A stretch of 14,661 bases of DNA from Candidatus Kaiserbacteria bacterium (GCA_003229135.1 QIHV01000014.1:1-14661); one strand, 5' to 3'. Positions 1 to 6,084 are shown, counted from the stretch's first letter. Numbers and translations are program-made. The notes: a model not told the origin generated them from the sequence alone.

Positions 1-235
1 TATATATATCTATTGCTGCAGTAAGACTACGAATTGGGTTGGTAATTGAGCGGATGATAATAAAAAATAGTATTGCGATTACAAGTAGGAAAATAGACAT
101 CAGCACAAATATTTGTGTGTATGTGTGTGCTCCTGGTACTGTAATCAATATCAAGTTTCCATAAAACCACACCAGACCATATCCAAGTATTACCAAAACT
201 ATAAATGTACCGACAAACAGTTTACGTAAAGACAT
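1..235 (-). CDS. HAMP-domain membrane sensor protein (probable histidine kinase), N-terminal part only
   Basis: The gene runs off the left edge; 78 codons are visible from the ATG at 235, and an in-frame stop lies ten codons upstream. The fragment has two membrane segments (about residues 6-25 and 43-62) separated by only about 17 residues. It then has RSITNPIRSLTAAI, which fits the start of a HAMP domain (the NPI..L..A pattern). Two TM segments plus HAMP at the N-terminus is the usual layout of sensor histidine kinases, and less often of chemoreceptors or cyclases. The output domain lies outside the window, so the kinase assignment is inference. The very short extracytoplasmic loop argues against a folded ligand-binding sensor domain and suggests sensing within the membrane or through a partner. 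No Shine-Dalgarno is visible. A 23-bp dyad lies 31 bases upstream of the start. Confidence 0.7.
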   Translation of the reverse strand, partial: MSLRKLFVGTFIVLVILGYGLVWFYGNLILITVPGAHTYTQIFVLMSIFLLVIAILFFIIIRSITNPIRSLTAAIDIY

Positions 236-265
236 ATATTTATAAAATACCAGATTTGTAGCTTA

Positions 266-288
266 TTTACACTCTAGCACTGTGTAAA
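266..288. promoter_or_regulatory. Dyad-symmetric operator-like site upstream of the HAMP gene
   Basis: TTTACAC (266-272) and GTGTAAA (282-288) are perfect inverted repeats separated by 9 nt. The centre-to-centre distance of about 16 nt suits a dimeric DNA-binding protein, and the site lies 31-53 nt before the sensor gene's ATG. Autoregulation by a cognate regulator is a guess. It could also be a weak hairpin. Confidence 0.35.
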
Positions 289-319
289 AACTGCGCAAAT
301 GATAGTGGTATGAAATAAT

Positions 320-339
320 TATATTATTTCAATAATATA
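320..339. repeat. AT-only inverted repeat
   Basis: TATATTAT (320-327) and ATAATATA (332-339) form a perfect 8-bp dyad with a 4-nt loop. It lies just beyond the terminator of the Cys-rich gene and upstream of the HAMP gene. A weak hairpin of unknown role. Confidence 0.3.
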
Positions 340-342
340 CAC

Positions 343-387
343 AAAAGCACCGCCGAAGGAATCTTTCATAAGATCCCTAGGGCGGTG
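343..387 (-). terminator. Intrinsic terminator of the Cys-rich gene
   Basis: CACCGCC (348-354) pairs with GGCGGTG (381-387). Inside, AGG/CCT and ATCTT/AAGAT extend the stem around a TCAT loop with small internal mismatches. On the minus strand the stem is followed by CTTTTG. It begins 9 nt after the stop codon. Confidence 0.75.
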
Positions 388-395
388 TATGGCGT

Positions 396-833
396 TCAGT
401 CGACACCAGCAGATATCATAAACTCAAAATCGCTCATCTTGCCGTGTATCGGGCACGTTGGATTTGGGCATGGCTTCACGTTGTGAATCGGGCACGTTTT
501 ACTAACACGCCAATCTCCACCTTCCCCGTTCCAATTATCCGGTGGTGGATACCGGCAGTCGCATATTTGTGCACATAAGCAACCATTATTTGATTGAGCT
601 GGTGCTTCCCAGTTCTCCGATATTGATTTCTGACAGTCCGGGCAGTGCTCACCTTTCAAGAGATAGACTGCCGTAACTTTTTTACATTTGGTACAGCGCC
701 GTGCTGCACCGTAGAGTAAGAGGTCACCATCCTTCAATTCGGTCCCCACCCATCGGCGTTTCACTTGTCTCTGAAATCTGGGTCTACCCTTACTGTCTAG
801 AAACCTTGTTAGAAAATTACCTTCACTATTCAT
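396..833 (-). CDS. Cys-rich zinc-finger-like protein of unknown function (145 aa)
   Basis: I do not recognise the family. The protein has 11 cysteines in two clusters. Residues 47-67 form a CxxC-(13)-CxxC zinc-ribbon-like unit (C47, C50, C64, C67). Residues 85-130 hold CxC (85/87), CxC (91/93) and two copies of a CPIH motif (114-117 and 127-130) with C122 between them, suggesting a second metal site using Cys and His. The first 45 residues are basic (R10, R17, R19, R22, R26, R27). There is no signal peptide or membrane segment, so a cytoplasmic nucleic-acid- or protein-binding role is plausible but unproven. Unlike most genes here it has a near-perfect Shine-Dalgarno (AAAGGAGGTG, 6 nt before the ATG), and its leader resembles that of the 77-aa gene at 6085-6318. 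It is a stand-alone unit with its own terminator, just downstream of two tRNA genes on the same strand. Confidence 0.8.
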   Translation of the reverse strand: MNSEGNFLTRFLDSKGRPRFQRQVKRRWVGTELKDGDLLLYGAARRCTKCKKVTAVYLLKGEHCPDCQKSISENWEAPAQSNNGCLCAQICDCRYPPPDNWNGEGGDWRVSKTCPIHNVKPCPNPTCPIHGKMSDFEFMISAGVD

Positions 834-925
834 AGTGCACCTCCTTTGGTACTATCTATTTTAGAAAAATACTCTAAATACTTTTCTTTCCATATTTACT
901 TTACCACATTTTTATATATTCACAA
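834..925 (-). promoter_or_regulatory. Promoter and leader of the Cys-rich gene, with strong Shine-Dalgarno
   Basis: On the minus strand: a -35-like TTGTGA (920-925), 16 nt, a weak -10-like TAAAGT (898-903), then a small hairpin TTTAGA/TCTAAA (860-865 with 873-878), then AGTACCAAAGGAG (841-853) ending 7 nt before the ATG. The last 13 nt and the general layout recur upstream of the gene at 6085-6318. The Shine-Dalgarno is clear; the promoter boxes are tentative. Confidence 0.5.
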
Positions 926-986
926 TCCCCCGCGTAATATTATCTTGAAATATAATGCTGTTTCTCGTAAATATCCATTTAACTAG

Positions 987-1075
987 TACCCGGGGCCGGA
1001 CTCGAACCGGCACGGAGATTTTTGGGCCCCCTCAGGGTTTTAAGCCCTGTGTGTCTACCATTCCACCACCCTGGC
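987..1075 (-). tRNA. tRNA-Leu(UAA)
   Basis: Class II tRNA, 89 nt. The anticodon stem CAGGG/CCCTG encloses loop CTTAAAA, giving anticodon TAA at 1040-1042. The T-arm is GCCGG-TTCGAGT-CCGGC, the D-stem is GTG/CAC, and a variable arm of about 20 nt fits leucine. The discriminator is A (987) and no CCA is encoded (the next bases are CTA). The acceptor stem is imperfect: G1 faces T72 (wobble) and A4 faces G69 (mismatch). No better register was found. Confidence 0.93.
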
Positions 1076-1107
1076 AAGCACGCATAATCACGATACCACG
1101 AATTATG

Positions 1108-1122
1108 TACTACTGAGTAGTA
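1108..1122. repeat. Small inverted repeat between tRNA genes
   Basis: TACTAC (1108-1113) and GTAGTA (1117-1122) are perfect inverted repeats with a 3-nt loop, lying between tRNA-Cys and tRNA-Leu. No T-tract follows on either strand, so a terminator is not supported. It may be a processing signal in a shared tRNA transcript, or chance. Confidence 0.25.
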
Positions 1123-1145
1123 GCTGCATTTTATTAAATAACCAG

Positions 1146-1217
1146 AGGCCCGGGTGGGAATTGAACCCACGCATATCGATTTTGCAGATCGATGTGTTAC
1201 CACTTCACCACCGGGCC
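1146..1217 (-). tRNA. tRNA-Cys(GCA)
   Basis: 72 nt. The acceptor GGCCCGG/CCGGGCC is perfect, with U73 as discriminator (typical of tRNA-Cys). The anticodon stem TCGAT/ATCGA encloses loop CTGCAAA, giving GCA. The T-arm is GTGGG-TTCAATT-CCCAC. CCA is not encoded (CTG follows). It is 70 nt upstream of tRNA-Leu on the same strand, so the two may be one transcript. Confidence 0.96.
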
Positions 1218-1249
1218 ATTTTAATTAACAGTACAAGACCTGCCCATTT

Positions 1250-1270
1250 AAAAAGCATCCTCTTTGATGC
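1250..1270 (-). terminator. Intrinsic terminator after infB-rbfA
   Basis: On the minus strand GCATC-AAAGAG-GATGC is followed directly by TTTTT (1250-1254). It lies 64 nt past the rbfA stop codon and just before tRNA-Cys, separating the translation operon from the tRNA pair. Confidence 0.7.
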
Positions 1271-1334
1271 ACTTGGTAAATATATCGCATTATTTATACA
1301 AATGTAACTTGACTATACTTGTGTACTTTTCCCA

Positions 1335-1691
1335 TCATCCTCTGTCAGGATTATTTTCTTTATCATTAATTTCTTTTGAGAGTTCATCGAGGTGTTGACG
1401 ATTTTGTTCGCCCACATCAAACTCAAATTGAATTCCAGGTATTGGTGATAATCTGGATTCTTTTTTCAAATAGTTAAATAAATTACCCCTATGACGTTGC
1501 AAAAATTCTAATGCATTATGGGTATCAATATCCGGGAAAATACTTACATATACCGTTGCTTTGGTACGGGCACGCGAAAGTACTACACGCGTCGGAGTAA
1601 TGAGTGTGCTGCGATTAGCTTCACGAGCAATGTATTGCGATACCAAGCGCAATATGAGTCCCTCTTCAGAACGGTCACGTTGAGCAGACAT
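1335..1691 (-). CDS. rbfA: Ribosome-binding factor A
   Basis: RbfA is a cold-shock ribosome-maturation factor that binds the 30S subunit near the 5' helix of 16S rRNA and assists its late assembly. The 118-residue length fits the family (about 100-130). The KH-like core is visible: an N-terminal helix (GLILRLVSQYIARE), the TPTRVVLSRARTKATVYVS strand-turn-strand block (residues 33-51), and a C-terminal PGIQFEFDVGEQNR-DEL segment matching the family's final strand and helix. It starts 2 nt after the infB stop on the same strand. This infB-rbfA order is widely conserved, so the two are surely co-transcribed. No Shine-Dalgarno is visible before the ATG, suggesting translational coupling to infB. 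Confidence 0.92.
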   Translation of the reverse strand: MSAQRDRSEEGLILRLVSQYIAREANRSTLITPTRVVLSRARTKATVYVSIFPDIDTHNALEFLQRHRGNLFNYLKKESRLSPIPGIQFEFDVGEQNRQHLDELSKEINDKENNPDRG

Positions 1692-1693
1692 AT

Positions 1694-3172
1694 TTATGCA
1701 TCTACAACGGTGTAGGCGGTTATAATGTCACCCGCCGCAACACCTGCACGAGTTTCAATTTCAAGTCCGAATTCACCTTCAGTACGAATTTCTTTTACAT
1801 TAGCGCGGGCTTGTTGCAGGTTTGTTATTTTGCCACGACCGACTTCAGCCTCACGACGTACAATCTTTATTGATGCACCCATAGAAAACGTACCCGAGAC
1901 AAGACGTGCACCAGCGACCTGCTTGTGTGTTGTTGAGCCAAATATCTTGAGTATTTTTGCTTCACCAACAATATCTTCTTTTGTAATGTGCGGTGCACGT
2001 TCACTCAAGAGTTCTTCGACACGAGCTTCCAGATTATAAATAATGGTAAATGTCTCAATAGGAACACCCGTATGCTGAGCCATATCACGTGCGGAGTTTT
2101 CTATCGGTACCTGAAACGCAACAATTACTCCACCCATAGCACGTGCTGTTTTCACATCATTTTCAGACACGGCGCCCACGCCAGCATCAAGGATACACAA
2201 TACTGCACGTTCGTGTGTTACTTTTACAAGTTCGTGACGAATTGCCTCAATGCTACCTGTAACATCTGCTTTAATAATGAGCGGTAAGGTTGCCATATCA
2301 CGAGAAACAGCCTCAATTGGTTTGTCTATATGTGTGGAGTTATTCTTTACTACAAGTGCTTGTGCATTTTTTCGTGAAGAAACTGTACTGAATAATGCTC
2401 CTGCAGATGGTAAGACTGAAAAGCCGGTAACGACTGCGGGCATTGATGGTGTGGCGGTATTCACACGCTCCCCCAAAAAATTCTCTATAAAACGTACAGG
2501 TGCGTAGGCGTTATCAGCAACAATAAATGTACCCATGGTAAGAGTTCCATCTTTAATGATAAGTGTTACTGAAATGCCGCGCTTTGGATCTTGTGTTGAC
2601 TCCAACACAAAGCCGGTCGCAGGAAGTTGTGCATCGGCGGAGAGCCCTATCATATCGGCAGTTAAAAGTACAAGGTCGAGAAGTGCTGGAACGCCTTCAC
2701 CAGTTTTTGATGATATCGGCATATATGACACCGACCCACCAAGACCTTCAAGGTAGATTTCATTCTCAATAAGTGAGTTCTTGGAATGCTCTACATCCGC
2801 ATCACGCTTATCTATTTTTGTGAATGCAATAACGTAGGGAATCTTTGCTTCATTGATAGCTTCAAGCGCATCTAATGTTTGTGGTTTTACACCTTCATCA
2901 GCCGCAACTACGAGAATGGCAACATCCGCTGCAGATGCTCCGCGCGCTCGAAGTGCGTGAAAAGCTTCATGCCCCGGAGTGTCGAGAAAGGTAATACGAC
3001 GCATTACCCCCTCATACTTATGTTCAACTTCGTATGCAGAAACGTGCTGTGTAATACCCCCAGCCTCTCTTGCAACTATATTTGTTTTACGTATATAGTC
3101 CAAGAGTGTCGATTTGCCATGATCGATATGTCCCATTACAGCGATAATTGGTGGACGAGTAGTGCGTGCCAT
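1694..3172 (-). CDS. infB: Translation initiation factor IF-2, short form without N-terminal domains
   Basis: IF2 is the GTPase that recruits initiator tRNA to the 30S subunit and promotes subunit joining. At 492 residues this is the core only. The protein begins directly at the G domain, without the IF2N repeats and long linker of typical 700-900-residue bacterial IF2. G motifs: G1 GHIDHGKS (14-21), G2 GGITQH (38-43), G3 DTPGH (64-68), G4 TKID (118-121, usual NKID), G5 SSK (154-156). Domain II follows from about residue 185. Domain III (DVTGSIEAI, about 303) and the C-terminal tRNA-binding barrel (GEAKILKIFGS onward) complete it. The G4 Asn-to-Thr change is odd. It is the first gene of the infB-rbfA pair, with a possible promoter at 3182-3210 and no Shine-Dalgarno. 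Confidence 0.96.
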   Translation of the reverse strand: MARTTRPPIIAVMGHIDHGKSTLLDYIRKTNIVAREAGGITQHVSAYEVEHKYEGVMRRITFLDTPGHEAFHALRARGASAADVAILVVAADEGVKPQTLDALEAINEAKIPYVIAFTKIDKRDADVEHSKNSLIENEIYLEGLGGSVSYMPISSKTGEGVPALLDLVLLTADMIGLSADAQLPATGFVLESTQDPKRGISVTLIIKDGTLTMGTFIVADNAYAPVRFIENFLGERVNTATPSMPAVVTGFSVLPSAGALFSTVSSRKNAQALVVKNNSTHIDKPIEAVSRDMATLPLIIKADVTGSIEAIRHELVKVTHERAVLCILDAGVGAVSENDVKTARAMGGVIVAFQVPIENSARDMAQHTGVPIETFTIIYNLEARVEELLSERAPHITKEDIVGEAKILKIFGSTTHKQVAGARLVSGTFSMGASIKIVRREAEVGRGKITNLQQARANVKEIRTEGEFGLEIETRAGVAAGDIITAYTVVDA

Positions 3173-3181
3173 AATACAACC

Positions 3182-3210
3182 AGTACATCACAGCACGCAG
3201 TGAAATGCAA
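3182..3210 (-). promoter_or_regulatory. Candidate infB promoter
   Basis: On the minus strand TTGCAT (3205-3210), a 17-nt spacer and TGTACT (3182-3187) end 9 nt before the infB ATG. This implies an extremely short or absent leader. The matches to the sigma-70 consensus are modest. Confidence 0.35.
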
Positions 3211-3265
3211 TTTTTTTATTATTGGTATGAGCACAGATGCTTTATACTGATATTTATCATATTCT

Positions 3266-4645
3266 ATGGCAAAACGAAAGAAGAAAAATATTGAGCGCGC
3301 ATTTGCCGCACCGGCTGAGATACTTGAAAAGAGTCTGAATGTGGCAGCGCGTGGTGAAAAGGCAGTAGCTCACAACAAACCGATACGACGTGCCGGTGAA
3401 TACTGGAGCAAGCTCGGTCCAGGGCTAACAACAGGTGCTTCCGATGATGACCCGTCGGGAATAATCACTTATTCTCAGGCAGGAGCACAATATGGCTTTC
3501 AGCTTATTTGGCTTTCACTGTTCACCTTTCCGTTTATGGCGGTAGTACAAGAAATGTGTGCACGTATCGGCATTGTGTCTGGACGTGGACTTGCTGCGAA
3601 CATACGTAGTCATTATTCATCAAAGGCACTTTATATAGTTACCCTACTTCTCTTTGTGGCAAATGTACTGAATATTGCCGCAGACCTTGGGGCGATGGCG
3701 GCAGCAATGAAATTACTTACGCCATTAGCAAATATTGAAATGCTTGTTGTTGTATTTGCGCTTGTGAGTTTGATACTACAAATTTTTACTAGCTATGCTC
3801 ACTATGCAAAATATTTAAAGTATCTAACAATCGCTTTGTTTGCATACGTTTTTACAGCATTTGCCGTACACTTGGATTGGGCGCAGGTATTGCAACACAC
3901 TGTGATACCATCTTTTTCATTTACTAAAGGTCAGTTTTTTCTTCTAGCCGCTATTTTGGGTACAACTATTTCTCCATATCTTTTCTTTTGGCAAACATCG
4001 CAAGAGGTTGAGGAACGCATACAGCATGGAGAAACAACTGTAAGGTTACGCCAACGTAATGTTACAAACGATGAAGTTTCCAATATGCGTGTTGACGTGT
4101 GGTCCGGTATGTTCTTTTCTAACTTAATTGCATTCTTTATCTTCGCCGCTTTTGCCGGAACACTTTATGTAAATGGCGGTACTATTATAACCAACGCGGC
4201 CGATGCGGCGGCGGCACTGCGCCCATTTGCTGGGAGTCTTGCATATTTCTTATTTGCAGCTGGAATTATCGGTACTGGGCTTCTCGCAATACCAGTTATA
4301 GCTGGCTCTACCGCCTATGCCATTGCTGAAAGTTTCGGTTGGCATTCTGGACTTTATAGAAAACTAAAACAAGCTTATGCTTTTTATGGAGTCATAATAG
4401 TTTCAATGGCAATTGGTGTTGCCGCCAATTTTATGCATCTTGACCCTATCAAAGGGCTTATTTATGCAGCGGTTGCAAACGGTATTATTGCACCTGTCAT
4501 CCTATTTTTTGTTATTCGTATCAGTGGCAATAAAAAAATTATGGGGAAACATACTAATGGGCGTACTCTGGCTCTTATTGGTTGGGCTACTGTTGGAATA
4601 ATGGCAGTTTCCGGTATGGCAGCAATACTTTCCATGACATTATGA
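3266..4645 (+). CDS. Nramp (SLC11)-family metal ion transporter, non-canonical metal site
   Basis: A 459-residue polytopic membrane protein with about 11 hydrophobic segments after a basic N-terminal tail of about 48 residues. The TM1 region has GPGLTTGASDDDPSG (51-65), which aligns with the unwound DPGN helix of Nramp carriers. The TM6 region has TTISPYLFFWQTSQEVEE (233-250), where canonical Nramp has MPHN. The diagnostic Asn of TM1 and the Met/His of TM6 are therefore absent. Canonical Nramps import Mn2+/Fe2+ with protons. Variants lacking the TM6 Met include Mg2+-type Nramp-related carriers, so the substrate here cannot be assigned as Mn2+ with confidence. The polar loop at about 250-280 (RLRQRNVTNDEVSNMRVDVW) is consistent with the TM6-TM7 cytoplasmic loop. 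It is a single-gene unit diverging from infB, with no Shine-Dalgarno; a TATACT (3243-3248) lies 17 nt before the ATG. It ends at a palindromic terminator. Confidence 0.85.
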   Translation: MAKRKKKNIERAFAAPAEILEKSLNVAARGEKAVAHNKPIRRAGEYWSKLGPGLTTGASDDDPSGIITYSQAGAQYGFQLIWLSLFTFPFMAVVQEMCARIGIVSGRGLAANIRSHYSSKALYIVTLLLFVANVLNIAADLGAMAAAMKLLTPLANIEMLVVVFALVSLILQIFTSYAHYAKYLKYLTIALFAYVFTAFAVHLDWAQVLQHTVIPSFSFTKGQFFLLAAILGTTISPYLFFWQTSQEVEERIQHGETTVRLRQRNVTNDEVSNMRVDVWSGMFFSNLIAFFIFAAFAGTLYVNGGTIITNAADAAAALRPFAGSLAYFLFAAGIIGTGLLAIPVIAGSTAYAIAESFGWHSGLYRKLKQAYAFYGVIIVSMAIGVAANFMHLDPIKGLIYAAVANGIIAPVILFFVIRISGNKKIMGKHTNGRTLALIGWATVGIMAVSGMAAILSMTL

Positions 4646-4648
4646 AAA

Positions 4649-4680
4649 GTAAAAGGACTCTTTTAAAAGAGTCCTTTTAC
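4649..4680. terminator. Perfect 32-nt palindromic bidirectional terminator
   Basis: GTAAAAGGACTCTTTT (4649-4664) is followed at once by its exact reverse complement (4665-4680). The stem is A-rich on its 5' side and T-rich on its 3' side in both directions, so it can terminate the Nramp gene (stop 3 nt upstream) and the minus-strand micro-protein gene. Confidence 0.85.
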
Positions 4681-4701
4681 AAAACACAAACTTATTTGCA
4701 C

Positions 4702-4842
4702 TTATTTTTGTAGTGCACCCCAGAAGCCTATAATTGCGATGACGATTCCGGTTGCTACAACGACTGTCGCTGTTTGCATTCCAATGAGCGCCATAACAAT
4801 AACCCATAGACCAAGGATACCGTTTACCCAGTGTTGCCACAT
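4702..4842 (-). CDS. 46-residue SPW-repeat-like membrane micro-protein
   Basis: A short ORF, easily missed. It starts MWQHWVNGILGLWVIVMALI and ends TGIVIAIIGFWGALQK. Two hydrophobic helices (about residues 7-21 and 25-42) are joined by a short polar turn. The W..WVN..LGLW pattern at the start and GxW near the end resemble one unit of the SPW repeat, a small two-helix membrane module found singly or in tandem in bacteria. That assignment is from pattern memory. A longer ORF in another frame on the same strand lacks coherent hydrophobic segments and is a shadow. The gene has no Shine-Dalgarno. It is preceded by a leader with two hairpins and followed by the palindromic terminator. It lies between two transporter-type genes, but no functional link is demonstrated. 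Confidence 0.6.
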   Translation of the reverse strand: MWQHWVNGILGLWVIVMALIGMQTATVVVATGIVIAIIGFWGALQK

Positions 4843-4850
4843 ATAAGTAG

Positions 4851-4873
4851 TAAAAAATTAGAAGTACTAATTT
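4851..4873 (-). terminator. Terminator-like hairpin in the leader of the micro-protein gene
   Basis: On the minus strand AAATTAG-TACTT-CTAATTT forms a 7-bp stem with a 5-nt loop, running into six consecutive T, 9 nt before the ATG at 4842. It may end read-through from the DUF389 gene or act as an attenuator. The stem is AT-rich and weak. Confidence 0.4.
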
Positions 4874-4890
4874 CGACCATATACGTTGTG

Positions 4891-4924
4891 GAGAGACTTT
4901 GGGTGCCTCTCTAATATAAGTATA
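4891..4924 (-). promoter_or_regulatory. Candidate -10 box and first leader hairpin of the micro-protein gene
   Basis: On the minus strand a TATACT (4919-4924) is followed within about 8 nt by GAGAGGC-ACCCAAA-GTCTCTC (4891-4911), a 7-bp stem with one C/A mismatch and no T-tract after it. With the hairpin at 4855-4873 this gives a leader of about 70 nt containing two stem-loops. No -35 box is convincing. Confidence 0.3.
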
Positions 4925-4937
4925 CACTTTTTTTTAT

Positions 4938-5696
4938 TTAAACTACCTTATCATCCTGCTTATCTTTTATAATACTATCGGCTGCTTCTGCTTTTGCATT
5001 TTCAATTTCCATACGTACAGCTTCGTGTGCAATGGTTCTATCTGCAGTAGATCGCAAATGATAGACATTCATAAGAGAAAATGTCGCCATACCGGCCGCT
5101 ACAATACCAAGTACATTGATAAGAAAAGTAGCGAGGGCACCGAGGGCAACACTAAGATCGAGCCAAGCAAACCCTATGCCAGCCACTGCAAGTGGTGGAA
5201 TAAGTGCAACCGAGATAGCAATTCCAGGAAGTGTCTCAGAAAGTTTCGGTTTAACAAGTGTGTATGCAACCGCGATACCTGCTATTACACCAACCAAAAG
5301 TGATATGAGAGATGGCGAGGTATTTGCCATCATAATACCTGTCTCTTTCATCACGCCAGTATGTGTTGCTGAAAAGAAGATAGCTGCAATAGCGGATGCC
5401 CCAATAGCAATTATAGATGCTTTTGTGATTGTCCAAACTGATTGCCGTAAAAGTAACGGGTCAGACATAGAAAGCCCAAGCGCCACTCCAAGTATTGGAT
5501 AGAGTAGCGGCGCAATAAGCATACTTCCGATAACAATTGGAACACTTCCTATGAGAAGCCCAAACGACGCCATAAAAATCGAAAGAGTAATCATAAAGAA
5601 AAAATCAAAATCTGGGGTGGCGCGCTCAACCAATGTGTGGACCGCATGATTTTTATCAATATTTTCGATGGTTTGGAAACGAGAAAGAATACTCAT
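4938..5696 (-). CDS. DUF389 family integral membrane protein
   Basis: The family (DUF389) consists of membrane proteins of unknown function, often near transporter genes. With the ATG at 5696 it has 252 residues and six hydrophobic segments (about 32-50, 52-72, 86-110, 130-148, 155-177, 183-208). Conserved-looking features are FDFFFMITLSIFMASFGLL (31-49), VIGSMLIAPLLYPILG (55-70), GLSMSD (74-79) and ALIPPLAVAG (164-173). The C-terminal 40 residues are charged and probably cytoplasmic (AEAADSIIKDKQDDK). An in-frame ATG at 5768 would add 24 residues, but they lack family character and a TATAAT (5718-5723) lies inside that extension, so I favour the inner start. It is a single gene on the minus strand, after tRNA-Asp and its terminator. 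A role in ion movement is only a guess from context. Confidence 0.85.
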   Translation of the reverse strand: MSILSRFQTIENIDKNHAVHTLVERATPDFDFFFMITLSIFMASFGLLIGSVPIVIGSMLIAPLLYPILGVALGLSMSDPLLLRQSVWTITKASIIAIGASAIAAIFFSATHTGVMKETGIMMANTSPSLISLLVGVIAGIAVAYTLVKPKLSETLPGIAISVALIPPLAVAGIGFAWLDLSVALGALATFLINVLGIVAAGMATFSLMNVYHLRSTADRTIAHEAVRMEIENAKAEAADSIIKDKQDDKVV

Positions 5697-5717
5697 ATGT
5701 ATGGTGTGGATACTTTT

Positions 5718-5723
5718 ATTATA
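5718..5723 (-). promoter_or_regulatory. Candidate -10 box of the DUF389 gene
   Basis: A perfect TATAAT on the minus strand, preceded by a near-extended TG, lies 21 nt before the ATG at 5696. A transcript from here would exclude the upstream ATG at 5768. No clear -35 box. Confidence 0.4.
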
Positions 5724-5781
5724 TACAGTTATTTTACTACATACGTGCAGTACCTGATAGTGAAACATTTATATATAACCA

Positions 5782-5818
5782 TAAGTAAAAGCCGAGGCTC
5801 CGCCTCAGCTTTTACTTA
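5782..5818 (-). terminator. Strong hairpin terminator after tRNA-Asp
   Basis: TAAGTAAAAGC (5782-5792) pairs with GCTTTTACTTA (5808-5818). Inside, GAGGC/GCCTC closes a TCC loop, with a single C/A mismatch. The stem is 16 pairs plus one mismatch, 6 nt past the 3' end of tRNA-Asp on the minus strand. The outer GTAAAAG/CTTTTAC bases match the palindrome at 4649-4680. Confidence 0.7.
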
Positions 5819-5823
5819 CTTTG

Positions 5824-5897
5824 CGCGGCCGATGGGACTCGAACCCACAACCTTCCGCGTGACAGGCGGATGCTCTAACCAGTTGAGCTACGGCCGC
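5824..5897 (-). tRNA. tRNA-Asp(GUC)
   Basis: 74 nt. The acceptor GCGGCCG/CGGCCGC is perfect with discriminator G73 (the tRNA-Asp identity base). The anticodon stem TCCGC/GCGGA encloses loop CTGTCAC, giving GTC. The T-arm is GTGGG-TTCGAGT-CCCAT with a terminal G/T wobble. CCA is not encoded. Confidence 0.96.
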
Positions 5898-6034
5898 AAT
5901 AAGCACAAAAACAACTCATACAATAGCACAATTATTTCAGACTACTCGAAATATCACTTTTTTTCAAACTGGTATTTCTATTTTAGAGAAATTTCATTCA
6001 ATGTTGCTGCATCGAAAACAAATACTTTTGAATT

Positions 6035-6063
6035 TAAAACGGGGAGACATAATGTCTCCCCGT
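6035..6063 (-). terminator. Intrinsic terminator of the 77-aa orphan gene
   Basis: ACGGGGAGACAT (6039-6050) and ATGTCTCCCCGT (6052-6063) are perfect inverted repeats around one base. On the minus strand the stem runs into TTTTAAA. It begins 21 nt after the stop codon at 6085. Confidence 0.85.
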
Positions 6064-6084
6064 ACAGTATAGTATGGCTCTATA

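Noticed and set aside
111-131. GT-rich run resembling a microsatellite
   Set aside because: It is short, irregular and lies inside the coding sequence of the HAMP protein (the loop between its TM segments).
979-1203. Minus-strand ORF of 74 codons
   Set aside because: It overlaps tRNA-Leu and tRNA-Cys almost completely; the translation is just tRNA sequence read as codons.
4640-4927. Minus-strand ORF of 95 codons between the Nramp and DUF389 genes
   Set aside because: It reads through the palindromic terminator and is out of frame with the 46-codon SPW-like ORF, which has a coherent two-helix membrane pattern; the longer ORF does not.
5697-5768. 24-residue N-terminal extension of the DUF389 protein
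   Set aside because: It has no family character and contains a perfect TATAAT 21 nt before the inner ATG; the start at 5696 is preferred.
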